A stretch of DNA of 27,019 nucleotides, taken from positions 1 through 27,019 of the forward strand of contig JPHH03000123.1 of assembly GCA_000750105.3 (NCBI GenBank). Direction: 5' to 3'. The DNA is from Tolypocladium sp. Sup5 PDA-1. Taxonomy: Eukaryota > Ascomycota > Sordariomycetes > Hypocreales > Ophiocordycipitaceae. Below the pieces are notes generated by a model that did not search any database, was not told the DNA's origin, and worked only from the letters and a program-made list of their open reading frames with translations. This document shows, in pieces, positions 1-9,860 of the stretch. Numbering within the stretch: position 1 is the first letter of the stretch; the number at the start of each line of letters is the position of its first letter. The position numbers and the translations under genes are program-made.

Positions 1-23
1 GGGGGGGGGGGGGGGGGGGGGGG
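1..23. repeat. Poly-G homopolymer at the window edge
   Basis: The first 23 bases are all G. Together with the internal run of 32 C at 2518-2549 and the run of 11 C at 9949-9959, this suggests either a genome with long C/G homopolymers at which assembly breaks, or a sequencing or assembly artefact at a contig edge. No function is inferred. Confidence 0.9.
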
Positions 24-142
24 TCTCGGTATCGGGCTCAGAGTTGGATGCGCTCAGGAAACGCATAGAGCTCCCTTGTAGCGCGAGTCATTAATGCTCT
101 GAACGAGTCCCCGATGGGTTTATCCAGGACGGCGTGTACCGC

Positions 143-701
143 TCAGCCCGCCAGGGGGTTCGCATGTATCGTCACCCGCTCGATCCGGAACGGCTCCTTG
201 GGGCGGTTCTTCTTGTCCACGTCGACAGCCTCCATCTTGGCCAGCGTGGCGAGGCCCTCGTCGCCAATGACCTTTCCAAAGATGGTGTTCATGCCGTCGA
301 GGTGCGGCGCCTTGTCGAAGGTGATGAAGAACTGCGAGCCGTTGGTGCCGGGGCCCTTGTTGGCCATGGACACGACGCCGCGCGCCGTGTGCCGCAGCGC
401 GGGGCGGATCTCGTCGTCGAAGGCGGCGCCCCAGATGGAGCGACCGCCCTTGGGGTTCTCGGGGGTCGGGTCGGCGGGCGCACCGGTCTGGACCATGAAC
501 TTGGGGATGAGGCGGTGGAAGGGCGACTTGTCGTAGTAGCCGGACGCGCAGAGGGCGAGGAAGTTCTGCGCGGGGTGTCAGTGAGTCGGCTGGTGCGCTG
601 GGCTGGGAGCTGTGCCCGCTTACCTCGGCGGTCTTGGGGACGCTGTCGCAGAAGACCTCGATCTTGACGTCGCCGAGGGACGTGTGCAGGGTGACGGACA
701 T
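143..701 (-). CDS. cyp10: Cyclophilin-type peptidyl-prolyl isomerase, PPIL3/Cyp10 class
   Basis: Two exons on the minus strand, 701-624 and 565-143, flank a 58-nt intron (566-623; donor GTAAGC, acceptor CGCAG) and encode about 166 residues. The product is a single cyclophilin domain with no signal peptide or extra domain, close to the usual size of PPIL3. It starts MSVTLHTSLGDVKIEVF. The catalytic core is visible: FHRLIPKFMVQTG supplies the Arg, Phe, Met and Gln of the active site, and GPGTNGSQFFITF follows. Where cyclophilin A has the cyclosporin-contacting Trp, this protein reads PHLDGMNTIFGKV with His, as in PPIL3 proteins. It should catalyse proline cis-trans isomerisation, and the PPIL3 class is associated with spliceosomes (family knowledge). 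Without splicing, exon 1 runs out of frame, which supports the intron. Confidence 0.93.
566..623 (-). other. Spliceosomal intron of the cyclophilin gene
   Basis: A 58-nt phase-0 intron. On the minus strand it begins GTAAGC after the Glu codon of ...VPKTAE and ends CCGCGCAG before AACTTC. Removing it joins two parts of the cyclophilin fold, ...KTAE and NFLALCASGYY, which is the expected family sequence. Confidence 0.9.
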
Positions 702-720
702 GTCTGGCGGCTATCAAACG

Positions 721-2398
721 ACGCGCGGGGGCGCAGTTGCGGCGAGGCTACTACTGGAGGAGCGAATCCGGGGGGCGTATTGCTTCGTTTCCTTTGGTTT
801 CGAGTGATGTTGAGGCGTCGTTTGGAAATTTATGAGAGCTCGAAAGGCCAAGCACGGAAACGGATCCGAGATCCGGCTAAGCCCAAGCGGGAGCAGAGGG
901 GGGGGTCGGGGACATGGAGTCCCCAGTCATGGAGGGGGCAGCAAACACGGAGGCGCGCGCATCTGATGTGTGACGGTTGGATAATTATGATGGATGGATG
1001 TCATTCATATGAGCTTTATTGTTGTACGATGCGCAGTACGGGGTAACGTCAGGTAGTATAGCAGTGGCTTGAAGCTGAGGCTGGCAGTGGGATGCTTGTG
1101 CCGGACTTACAAACATGACGCCCGTTCAAGACCATGCAGCCAGCCCTCCAATCGACGGGATGAAAACGTGGCTGCCTGTCATTGCGCCTTGAGATGGGCC
1201 ATGACGCCGATGCTGCCTTGGCTGAACGCTGACTGATAAGAGTGAGCTGGACTGCGCGGCTGAGGCTCGTCAGATCGATATGGGGTCCATCTGAATAGGC
1301 GTTGAATCAACCCCATATGGCTGCGAATAGGGGCCGTATGAGTAGCGCACATGTAAATGATGGCGGTCTTCCATCGCCTAGGCAATGCTCTCTAGTAAAT
1401 AAACTCGCAACCATGGCGCTCCGCGCGTCGCGGTGAGGTCACACGAGCTCGCGATCGGGGCGCGGCGCTGAAGTGGGCGCCACTGGAAACCTTGATTGCG
1501 CCCACTATAAATCGCCGTTCGCGGGGAGCTGGCAGCGCTGATCGAGCAGCGAGACTCTCGCCATCAATTCCATGGAGCCCGGGGCAACGGGAGGCCTACT
1601 ACTCCGTACATAGTCCGTAAACCCGTCCGGCTCTGCTGAAACATCATCTCTGTTTTCTTTGTGCCCTTCATTCACATGTCGTCTTCCCAAGGACCTCGAC
1701 GGCTGCCCTGCCCTGCGTCGCGTAACCGAGTCTCGCCGTCGATGCTGGCCCACGTGCCGTTAGCAGGCTCCCTCCCGTCCAATTTCGCAGAGGTGCATGG
1801 AGGCTCCAGCCGCGTGATGACGAGCTGCCGTGCCTGACCTGAACGCCTGCTGCTAGACTCCTCCGTCCGTCCATCCAACCATCCACCACCTGCCATCTAC
1901 CATCCCCTCGGAAGCCCATTCAGCCGGAACACGGCGAGCTGTCGACATACCTTGCAACCAACCTTGCCTTACCTAAGGTAACCCGCCGAGCCGCGCACTC
2001 CAGCTTCGACGCCCCCTACACCGCAACCAACAGCGACTGCCCGCAGGGTCGAGGGGCTGACGCGACGTCGAGTTCGTACATACTTCGCAAGCCCTCTCAC
2101 CTCTCCTCGCCAGCCGGATCCTGGGATGCGACCAACGCAATCCATCCCCCTCGGCCTCGACGACGACTCCCGCGTGCCGTTGCACGGCTCTGCTACCCCA
2201 CTCGGACTGTGACGCCGACTCGGCGCTACCCGCAGCAACACCAACACCCGCGTGTGACGACGACATCCTCGTAGACCTCGCGGCCTCATACATGTCAGCG
2301 TCGATTGCGGCTGACCGCGACCCCGCCAAAGCTGCCCCCGTCGTCGCCGTCGCTGCCGCCGCCAGCGTCCCTGAGCTGGCGGGAACAACAGCGACATC
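721..2398. other. Intergenic region between divergent cyp10 and arrestin-like genes
   Basis: About 1.7 kb without a convincing gene. The short ORFs here are low-complexity and lack recognisable domains. It should contain both promoters and the 5' leader of the arrestin-like gene. The part from about 1850 to 2390 is rich in CCT, CTC and CCG words and leads into the start codon. At 1600-1619 lie TACTCCGTAC and TAGTCCGTA, relatives of the decamer repeated elsewhere in the window. Confidence 0.6.
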
Positions 2399-2517
2399 AT
2401 GGCCTCTGCGCCAGCCAGCGTGAGGGTTTCCGGCCCTCCAAACAGCAGCTTCCTCGTCGGCTACCCTGGCATCTCGGCGACCCTGGTACGTCGCGACCGT
2501 CTCTACCGACGAGCGCG

Positions 2518-2551
<34 letters not shown>

Positions 2552-3778
2552 GCCTCTGTGCCGCGATCCGGAGCACGTCAATGCTGACCCGCGCAGCCGC
2601 GCATCGAGGGCAAGGTCGAGATCCGGCCCGGCCAGGGCTACTCGATGCCCGTGCCCGTCTCATTAGTGCGAATATGCCTGCAGCGCCGCGAGACGATACA
2701 CCCGGACGCCGATAACATCGCCAAGCGGCATCTCGGCACGCCGCGGAGGGAGACGACGGACGTGGTCGGCAAGGAGGTCCTGCTCTTCCGGTGCTCCACG
2801 GGCAAGGAGGCCGAGAGCGTCATCGCCATGGACCTGCCCTTTGTCCTGTTCATCCCCTTTGGGAGGGGCGGCGAGGAGACGAACCGGCGAATCCCCCCGG
2901 CTTCGCTGCAGCTCCCCAGCCGGACGGCCGAGACGTACTACGAGCTGGTCGTGACGGTGCAGCAGGGCCACAGCAGCCAGTACAAGTACAGCTTCCCCAT
3001 CCCGCTGCAACGGTACGACACGCTGTCGACGTTTGGCATGTACAACAAGCCCGAGACGAAACTCGTCACCACGGACAACGTCGTCCACCTCGGCATCAAC
3101 CTCCCGCGGTGGAGCTTTGGCCCCAGCGACCCCATTACAGTATACATCAAGCTCTCGCCCAACCTGGACTGGTTGAGCAAGGCCAAGAGAGTCACGATTG
3201 AAAAGCTTACGCTCACGATAGAAGAAGAAATAACGTTCAACCCAGAAGGGGACGAGCCGACCAAAAAGGTCAACAAGCTGTCCAAGCAGACGCAAACAGT
3301 CAAGATGAAGATGCCCGAGGCCGGATACGCCACAAACATTGGACTGATCTTTCCGTCAAAAGACCTGAGGGACCCGGACGGCATCGTCAAGAGGGGGAAG
3401 CCGGCATTCCCACAACATGAAGTGGCCACTTTTACCACGACGTCGAGCCTGTACAAGATTGAGTTCTATGTTAGCATCAAGGTAATACGGCTCTGCTCAC
3501 CCTCACCACTACCCCTTGCTCACTGCCTGCTACAGGTTCAATTAAGCGGCGCTCGTGATGTCAGCCTGCGGCAGCCGATTGTCATCTGCCCACTGGATCA
3601 ACAAGGGTGCAAAGAGGAGATGGACGCCATCGAGCAGTCTGCCAAGGACGCGGCTCTGGTCGACCCAAACAACCCCATGCTTCCGGCTCGCACCATCATC
3701 CTAGCCAACGACCGAGACTCATTACGCGCACTGGGACTATGTAGCGTCGGCGGCCAGAAGAAGCCGTTCATCGAATGA
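2399..3778 (+). CDS. Arrestin-like (alpha-arrestin fold) protein
   Basis: Three exons, 2399-2485, 2597-3481 and 3536-3778, encode about 404 residues. Exon 1 starts MASAPASVRVSGPP and ends ...YPGISATL; exon 2 continues PRIEGKVEIRPGQGY, which restores an arrestin N-domain opening strand. The protein has the two-lobe beta-sandwich pattern: DLPFVLFIPFGRG, then PSRTAETYYELVVTVQQG and KYSFPIPLQRYDTLSTFG in the N lobe, and PSDPITVYIKLSPN, VTIEKLTLTIEEEITF and TTTSSLYKIEFYVSIK in the C lobe. It ends ...GGQKKPFIE. Fungal alpha-arrestins are usually adaptors linking membrane cargo to Rsp5-type ubiquitin ligases. No clear PPxY motif is visible here, so that role is not established. Intron 1 (111 nt) holds the run of 32 C; intron 2 is 54 nt, a multiple of three, and has no in-frame stop. 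The start is the ATG that opens the conserved frame. Confidence 0.82.
2518..2549 (+). repeat. Run of 32 C inside intron 1 of the arrestin-like gene
   Basis: An uninterrupted run of 32 C within the 111-nt intron at 2486-2596 (donor GTACGT, branch-like CTGAC near 2584, acceptor GCGCAG). The tract makes up nearly a third of the intron. Its true length is uncertain because homopolymers this long are hard to sequence. Confidence 0.9.
3482..3535 (+). other. 54-nt in-frame intron of the arrestin-like gene
   Basis: It begins GTAATA and ends CTACAG, with a CTCAC branch-like site 17 nt before the end. It is 18 codons long with no stop, so an unspliced transcript would still be translated through, adding 18 residues between ...YVSIK and VQLSGA. 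Splicing is preferred because removal joins two adjacent beta strands. Confidence 0.7.
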
Positions 3779-4304
3779 GGAAACTGCCCTCCAGGAGTGG
3801 ATCGGAAGCACGATGGGAGGAGCGAGGAGTGTAGGGAGTCATGTTAAAACAGGCCGGATTGGACTACACGTTGGCGGCGCTTTATACCCTTGAACGAGGC
3901 GGTTGCAAGCTCTGGGTCGGCGGACTTGGGAGGATCGACATATTTTTGTACAATGGCATCCTGAACGGCGTTTGGAAAGGGGAGTTGGCGATTGCAGCTG
4001 GGGATCTACCATTTACAGCGGCGGAACCGGGCCGGTGCGTTACGGACGCTTCAAGTCATTTTCTAGGCACGAGCCTGGCAGTTGTAGCCGGGCTTTGAGC
4101 CAATATGAACATATTTGATCAGCGTTGTACGAAGTACATGTCCTTGCCTGGCTGCCGTGGATGGGAATGCCAGTAGGGTCATGTCAACAGCATCGGCGCA
4201 GGCAGAACAACGATGAAAACCCACTGAGCAAAAGGAAATCAGCCAATACCAGGCCCAATTGAAACAAGGGGCAGACGAGGCAGGTATAACTAGCAAAAAA
4301 ATCT
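3779..4304. other. Intergenic, 3' region of the arrestin-like gene
   Basis: Holds the 3' untranslated region of the arrestin-like gene and the downstream flank of the minus-strand tRNA-Leu. Short ORFs of 70-93 codons occur, but none looks conserved. Confidence 0.5.
4295..4301 (-). terminator. RNA polymerase III terminator of tRNA-Leu(UAG)
   Basis: A run of seven T on the tRNA sense strand begins 4 nt after the discriminator base. Four or more T is the standard Pol III stop. Confidence 0.85.
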
Positions 4305-4420
4305 TGGGAGCCGTAGGGATCGAACCTACGCGTGCGATGCACATTGCGGTTCAAGAATTATCGCTTCCCGGTGAGGAAGGTTACCTAAACACAACGCCTT
4401 AACCACTCGGCCAGACTCCC
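4305..4420 (-). tRNA. tRNA-Leu(UAG): tRNA-Leu(UAG) with a 34-nt intron
   Basis: Read on the minus strand, the acceptor 5' strand GGGAGTC pairs with GGCTCCC (one G-U pair) before discriminator A. The D arm and A box read TGGCCGAGTGG, and the T arm has GGTTCGATCC. The anticodon stem TTGTG pairs with CGCAA, and loop TTTAGG gives anticodon UAG, reading CUA leucine codons. A long variable arm (GTGC, loop, GCAC) is typical of leucine tRNA. The intron lies at 4383-4350, directly after position 37, and contains a possible CTTCC/GGAAG hairpin. Exons are 4420-4384 and 4349-4305. CCA is not encoded, as expected in eukaryotes. Seven T on the transcribed sense follow within 4 nt. Maturation requires the tRNA-splicing endonuclease, one subunit of which is encoded about 490 bp away. 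Confidence 0.95.
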
Positions 4421-4905
4421 ATACCCTAAGAGGCAATTCGTCGAAATTAGGCACTATATTGATTCCACTGGTGCGACCCACCCCGGAGGCGTGGCGGTTG
4501 CCCCACTGCGGGTGACGGTCGTTGGAAAAACAGCGCCTCAGATGAGACTGAGACTGTGCTTCTCACTTCAACGACAGCTCACTTTCGACGATTCGTTTAC
4601 TAAATTTACGCTGGCTTGAAACCTGCTGCGACTGGGGCTCAAGATTACTGACACTTCGGCGATCCTTGACGGCGCCCGAGACTGGTTGACGCGGCACTGA
4701 TCTGTCATACGGCCCTCTGTCATACGGCCGTTAACTTGAGACTTGCTCATCGCGATAGCTGCCCATCAACACCGCTGCGCCTACATAATGCAGAGGTGAC
4801 ATATTCACTTTCAACACGCACGCGGCATTTGCATCTCGGTGTCCCAGATTAGCTACAGGGCTCAGCCATCGCAACATACGCGGACACGCCCAACTCGCCA
4901 CCGCC
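4421..4905. other. Divergent intergenic region between tRNA-Leu(UAG) and sen54
   Basis: 485 bp upstream of both the minus-strand tRNA and the plus-strand sen54. It carries the sen54 promoter and leader. No further gene is seen. A short direct repeat occurs near 4705-4730, where CTGTCATACGGCC appears twice. Confidence 0.55.
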
Positions 4906-6183
4906 ATGCCCTTTGATGACGACGACAACCCGCAAGCCGGGGACGCAGCCCCCGCCGCCCACGGAGACGACGCGCCCACCGCCGCAGAGGACGCGCTCGA
5001 GGACGGCGTGCCCGACTACAAGCTCTTCGCGTCCATGTTCGACAAGGCGGGCGTCTCCAGCAAGGCGATCCGCAAGGGCGAAAAGGACTTTGAGGCGCAC
5101 GGGACACGGGCGCAGGACGGGGCGCTGGAGGCGAGCCGCAGGGCCATGGAGGACGTCTTGAGCTATACCCGGACGCACCGCATGGACGCGTGGATCAGGG
5201 GCTGGTACTTTCCGGAGCGGTGGGCGGACGAGGCGGGCCAGGATATCTTCCTGAGGGATCGGGTGGTGGTCATGGAGCAGGAAAAGGGCGGCTGGATGAA
5301 GGATATTGGACGGACCGTCTCGGGCAGCAAAGACCAGCCCGGCGTGGGGAGGCTGTGGCTGCTCCCCGAGGAGGCGCTCTACCTCGTCGAACGAGGGACG
5401 GTTGACCTCTGGTGGCCAGACATGGCGCTGGAGGACCTGCTCCCGCCGGGCGAGGCAGCCGGCGGCGCATCCCGACCCGGATTCGGCCCCGATGACTACG
5501 ACGCCGGGCTGCCTCTCAGCCTCGAGGCGGCATACTCGCTACTCATTGGCTACGACGGCGAACCAGGCAAGACTACCCTGCCTAAATACCAGGTCTACAC
5601 GCACCTCAAGCGAGCGGGGTTCCATATCCTGCGGGCACCGCCCGAGTCACCGCCGCGCGCCGAAGACTCCAGCCCGCCACCGCGGAGTCTGTGGCAATGG
5701 CTCTTCTCCTTCGTCACCTGGGACAGACAGCCCCGGCAGAGCCCCTTTGGCCCGCTCGTATCGCCAGGCATCTACCGCGCCTACCGGCCCATCTACCAAC
5801 GCCTCGCCCTCCTCCCTCGCCACCGGCCCGAGCCCCTACCGGCGTCACCTCACAACAACGACCCGCAAGACCCCTTCCGGGTGTACTACCACGTGTGGAA
5901 GCCCGGCGGCGCGCCCTTCTCCAAGAAGAACCCGCCCGCGCCCGACTTCCGCATCGCGGTGGCGGACGCGGGTGACTCGTGCCTGCCCACGCTGGGCCAG
6001 GTGACGGCGCTGCTGGAGTCGACGCCGCTGGCGCCGCCGGCCGGCGCGGCGATGCAAGGGCCGGGCAGGATGTACCAGCGGCTGAAGCACGGGCACAGGA
6101 ACGTGCTGGTTGCGGTGGTGGACCGCGGCCTGGTCAACTTTATGAGGTTTGGCGAGGGGGCCTTTGGCGAGGAAGGCTGTTGA
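4906..6183 (+). CDS. sen54: tRNA-splicing endonuclease subunit Sen54
   Basis: A single exon encodes 425 residues. Sen54 is a structural subunit of the heterotetrameric endonuclease that removes introns from pre-tRNA; the cuts are made by Sen2 and Sen34. After an acidic, disordered N-terminus, the signature IRKGEKDFEAHGT is at residues 55-67, followed by the Sen54 N-terminal domain at about 75-170 (HRMDAWIRGWYFPERW, then GRLWLLPEEALYLVERGTVD). The middle is a Pro- and Arg-rich fungal spacer. The C-terminal domain, about 324-425, has FRVYYHVWKPG, then FSKKNPPAPDFRIAV and HRNVLVAVVDRGLVNFMRFG. No catalytic His/Lys triad is expected in this subunit. The start is the first ATG of the frame and sits in the good context CCGCCATGC. 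A purine-rich tract follows the stop directly. Confidence 0.95.
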   Translation: MPFDDDDNPQAGDAAPAAHGDDAPTAAEDALEDGVPDYKLFASMFDKAGVSSKAIRKGEKDFEAHGTRAQDGALEASRRAMEDVLSYTRTHRMDAWIRGWYFPERWADEAGQDIFLRDRVVVMEQEKGGWMKDIGRTVSGSKDQPGVGRLWLLPEEALYLVERGTVDLWWPDMALEDLLPPGEAAGGASRPGFGPDDYDAGLPLSLEAAYSLLIGYDGEPGKTTLPKYQVYTHLKRAGFHILRAPPESPPRAEDSSPPPRSLWQWLFSFVTWDRQPRQSPFGPLVSPGIYRAYRPIYQRLALLPRHRPEPLPASPHNNDPQDPFRVYYHVWKPGGAPFSKKNPPAPDFRIAVADAGDSCLPTLGQVTALLESTPLAPPAGAAMQGPGRMYQRLKHGHRNVLVAVVDRGLVNFMRFGEGAFGEEGC

Positions 6184-6300
6184 GAGAGGTTTGATGGGAG
6201 GGGCGTGGTGGGGAGGGGGGCAAGAGGGGGGGAGAGGGTGGTGGAGCGGGGAGAGGACGGGGAGGGGAAGGGGAAGGGGAGAGGAGGTGGTTGAGGGGTG
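6184..6300 (+). repeat. Purine/G-rich tract directly after the sen54 stop
   Basis: The roughly 115 bases after the TGA are almost entirely G and A on the sen54 sense strand, with many runs of three to seven G (for example GGGGAAGGGGAAGGGG around 6263-6278). It would lie in the 3' untranslated region and could form G-quadruplexes or triplex DNA; that is inference. Confidence 0.8.
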
Positions 6301-9300
6301 ATTGAGGTTGGAGTTGTGTTGAACGAGTAGAGAGTTAACCAGGGGCATTGGTGGTTTACAGAGTCAACTCTGTTGCGAGAGGGTGCAGTCCAACGCCTTG
6401 TCCGCCGACCCTACCATCGCCCATCAGAGACAGCCATAGGCTCGATAGATGGGGTCGTACAATAGACACCACTAGTCGGTAGGTTGTCTGTTGGTTCCTA
6501 GCCACCAACAGTCATCAGTCCACATCAAGAGTTGCTCATTTCAGGCATAGCCGACGGCCGCTTCACAAGCAGCATTGGTTCCAGCAACCAAAGATCCATC
6601 GTCGAAAATCCTTTGCATCCTTTGGCTAAAGTTCCTCGGCGGTTTCCGAAACCGAAGATGGGGTTGCCTCCCATTAGCCCATCCTTCACCCTTACTTCAC
6701 GCTGTGACTGTCATGACCAACAAGCCCGATAATTGGAAGGCAGCTGACTTGCTCCGTGGGTTCTTGGCGGAAGGGCCCCGGATACGACGGCCGCTGGTTC
6801 GCCACCAGGGTTTTTCATCTTCCGGGCTGTTGAGTCACATAACCGGCCGTTTATTTAACGGCCCTCGTCGACTCACGGATGCGTCAATTCTCGTTTTCGA
6901 GCGCGGCCGTTGGGGGATACGGGGTGCTTGGGTGGCAGAGATTGGGCACGAGGGGCCTCGCACACGACCACGCATGTGCGACTCGATAATGTAACACGAC
7001 AGCGTTCGAGATTGACGACATACCTAAACCTCTTTTTTTCTATTTCCTGCTTTCTTTCTCCAGAGCCGACGTTTCCGCCATGTACTCATACTTGGCCCAT
7101 CCATGTAGTAGTAGCAGTCAGCTGACGGCCGCGTGCTCGCACAAGATCTGACACGCCCGAAACTACCCCGTAGCAGCCGGAAATCCCATCGCCGCCGGGC
7201 TGAAAGGCAAGTTCGGGGATGGCTAAAGTCGGCATCACGCAACGACCGGCCTAGCTGGGCAGCGGGACGATCCCGGGCTGGGAGAGGGAAGCTTGGACGG
7301 TTCGGGCAGCCCAGGCGGGAGCTCAATGATCAACCTGGCAGATCTGTCTCGGAGGGGGAAGGTCGTGATGCAACTGCAACTGCAACTTTTTATTTCTTTC
7401 TCTCTCCGCTTTCTTCGTAATTTAGTTGTCGTTGGCACTGGCACTTGGACCACCACCGCCACCGGCAACCATCTCCATCGTCGAGCAAACGACGACAGGG
7501 CAGCGGCAGGGCGAACAGAAACGAGAAAAATAACAACAACACTTGCAAGGATACGATTCGAGGGGCCCTCCCGCCGGGCTGTTTGTTGCTGTTGGTTGGC
7601 AATGGGCGCGTGGCGTTCTCGTGTTGGCGGTGGTTGGTTTGGTTTGTTCAACAGGCAATCAAATGACACTTTTTTTTCCTTCCCCATCCACCACCACGAG
7701 GCCCAGGGCAACTGGGGTCAGGGCCGCGGTGTTTGCGATGGAGCAGATGCAGCAGCGCTTCTCTGCGTTGTGCGAGACGCGGGCAAATGAACGGCACGGG
7801 GGGGCACGAGAACGCGGGCCTTGGGCGGGAAATGAAGGCTGGCCAGCGGATGATGCAAGATGGCACGAGAATGAGTTTCGCCCTGACAGAGAGTCGAAGC
7901 CGGTCCCCCCCCGGTTGCTGGCAGCACGAGTACGTACGAGTATGTCTTCAGCAGACGGGCTCGCACTGTCCGTATAAGAGAGTGGGGCGCGGTTGACGTC
8001 GACGAAAAGTGGTTTGCTGAAGTATCCTGTACTGATGATGCGTCTACGGAGCACGAGTAGAGAGGATGCTGCAGCGGGCCAACCACCACCCCTGCCAGCG
8101 ACCATTCACGGGACACCATCTGTCCAGCGGCCGCCACAATCAAGAGACATGCGCCGATGCTCTGTCGCAGCACTCGAATGTCAGCACTCGGATGCCACGT
8201 ACGGACTACAAGGAATTGCTTCGTGAGGGGGGACGGAGCGTTGCAGAACCTCCAACATAAGCACTGTACGGCCAGAGTTAAAAAGGCGCCAGAGATGGAG
8301 ACCCGCGCGAGGACATTGATGGTCACTCGCGTCTCTCGGCAGTTCCCCAAGGTTCCCTACGGACTACGGACTAGTTGAACCGAGTTCGCCTCGTCTCTGG
8401 TGGAGACTGAAACATTGATTCGCACATTGATGATGCCCGTGCCGTCGAACTGCAAGAGGCAGCTGATGTGACGATTGGTGTTTCCGGTACGAAGTACGAC
8501 ACCATTCATGGTGTATCTAAAAATGGCCGCATCAGCCCAAGGATTTTTTGGAAGGCGTTCTGCTGCTCCTCTCTCGAGCCTCTCTCGAGCCTTTCAGCTG
8601 CGCGCCGAGTTGGCAATAGCCTGCCATGGCAGCACCGTGAGTGCGCGATAAAGTCTAAAGGTGGCGTGGCGTAGTCCGTACGGAGGCATAACTTATTACC
8701 ACGCGGGCTGTTTGGGATGTGTTGCGAGATTGCGCCTCTGCGTGCTGGGGCAAGGACTCGACTACTCGCCTCGGCCCATCGAGTAGAGTTTCCATTACGT
8801 CCCTGCGCACTTGGTTTGCGGTAAGTTACTGTATAGTGTATACGAGTACTCATCAAAGTGTTGAGAACATTGCAAGGTTGCAGGGCGTTGCGAGGCGTTG
8901 TGGCAGACCAGAGGGGCGCGCTTCGACTGGCTCATACCAGACCTTATGCAACTCTCTGCCTCTGCACCCATGGCGCCCAATCATCGTCAATGCGCGAGCC
9001 GGCGGCTCCTATCAGTTGAGCCGGGTTGCGGGTGCCATCGCTCACCACCACACCGCCTGGCGCGCCGCCGCCGCCGTCCATCTAGGGCAAACAAAGTGAG
9101 GTGTCACGCTGTCTCCCGCGGCGAGTTAAGTTGCCGGTACCTTGGGCTTGGCGTAACGCGAGCAATCAGCCTAGCTTACGCTTGCGGTTCCAGGATAGTA
9201 TGCCCGAGAAGAGGCAGGCCAACAGACAGACAGCAGACGCGATGCGAGGGGAGCGGCCTGCCTGCCTGCCCTTCATATAATGGGGAGTTGCCTGCATGCA

Positions 9301-9860
9301 TTGCTGCCTTGGAAGCAAGCAGCGCTGGGATGCAACAACGGTCCAACGGTATGCACGGGGTGATTGAACAGAAACGGAGCCGTCCGCAGTGTCGTGTTGG
9401 CTTGTGGTTGTGGCGGCAAGCCAACAGACGGGAGGAAGGGCTGCACCGCGGGACAAAAGAGACGCCCGCAAAGAGGGTGCTTCTTGTCTCTGCCTGTTGG
9501 CTCACGACGAGACGAGATGAGCCACGGGATCGAGGGATGCTGGATGTTGGCGACGAGTTCGTACTCATGAGGAGGCAACAAACGGACGGAGGCACCGTCT
9601 GGAAATGAACTGGGGCCGGCCCATCATCCATGACCCATCTTACGAGAAGGACGTACCGGGGTACAGAGTCAGGTTTGCCCTTCTCGGCTTTCACCTTGCC
9701 TTAGCACTGGCCGGGCAGGCCAATGGCAGTTAGCCTAGCAGGACCAGTCCAGATCACCCATGGCCCAATCCATCTAGCATTGCGTTTTGGCACACTGTGG
9801 GTGTTTGTCAACTGATCTCCCTTGGAAACTAAAACCTGTCTCTGGCTTGTCATTCCCCTG
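6301..9860. other. Gene-poor region
   Basis: About 3.5 kb in which I see no convincing gene. ORFs are short or overlapping, many lack an ATG start, and they are rich in Arg, Cys, His and Ser with no recognisable domain. Features present are three exact copies of TACGGACTAC (8200-8209, 8358-8367 and, inverted, 8671-8680), a small tandem duplication of TCTCTCGAGCC at 8570-8591, and pyrimidine runs near 7030-7065 and 7385-7412. A non-coding RNA or distant promoter elements cannot be excluded from sequence alone. Confidence 0.5.

Noticed and set aside
120..701. Plus-strand and alternate-frame ORFs over the cyclophilin gene
   Set aside because: They are antisense or out of frame to the spliced cyclophilin, which has clear family motifs.
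1179..1919. Short minus-strand ORFs between cyp10 and the arrestin-like gene
   Set aside because: Each is under 90 codons with no recognisable motif, and several overlap in different frames.
2305..2715. Poly-proline ORF through the C run
   Set aside because: The proline stretch is only the translation of the intronic poly-C tract; the frame does not match the arrestin-like exons.
8898..9608. Open frame of 236 codons in the gene-poor region
   Set aside because: It opens at a non-ATG codon, is rich in Arg, Cys and His, shows no domain or splice structure, and overlaps equally long frames on the other strand.
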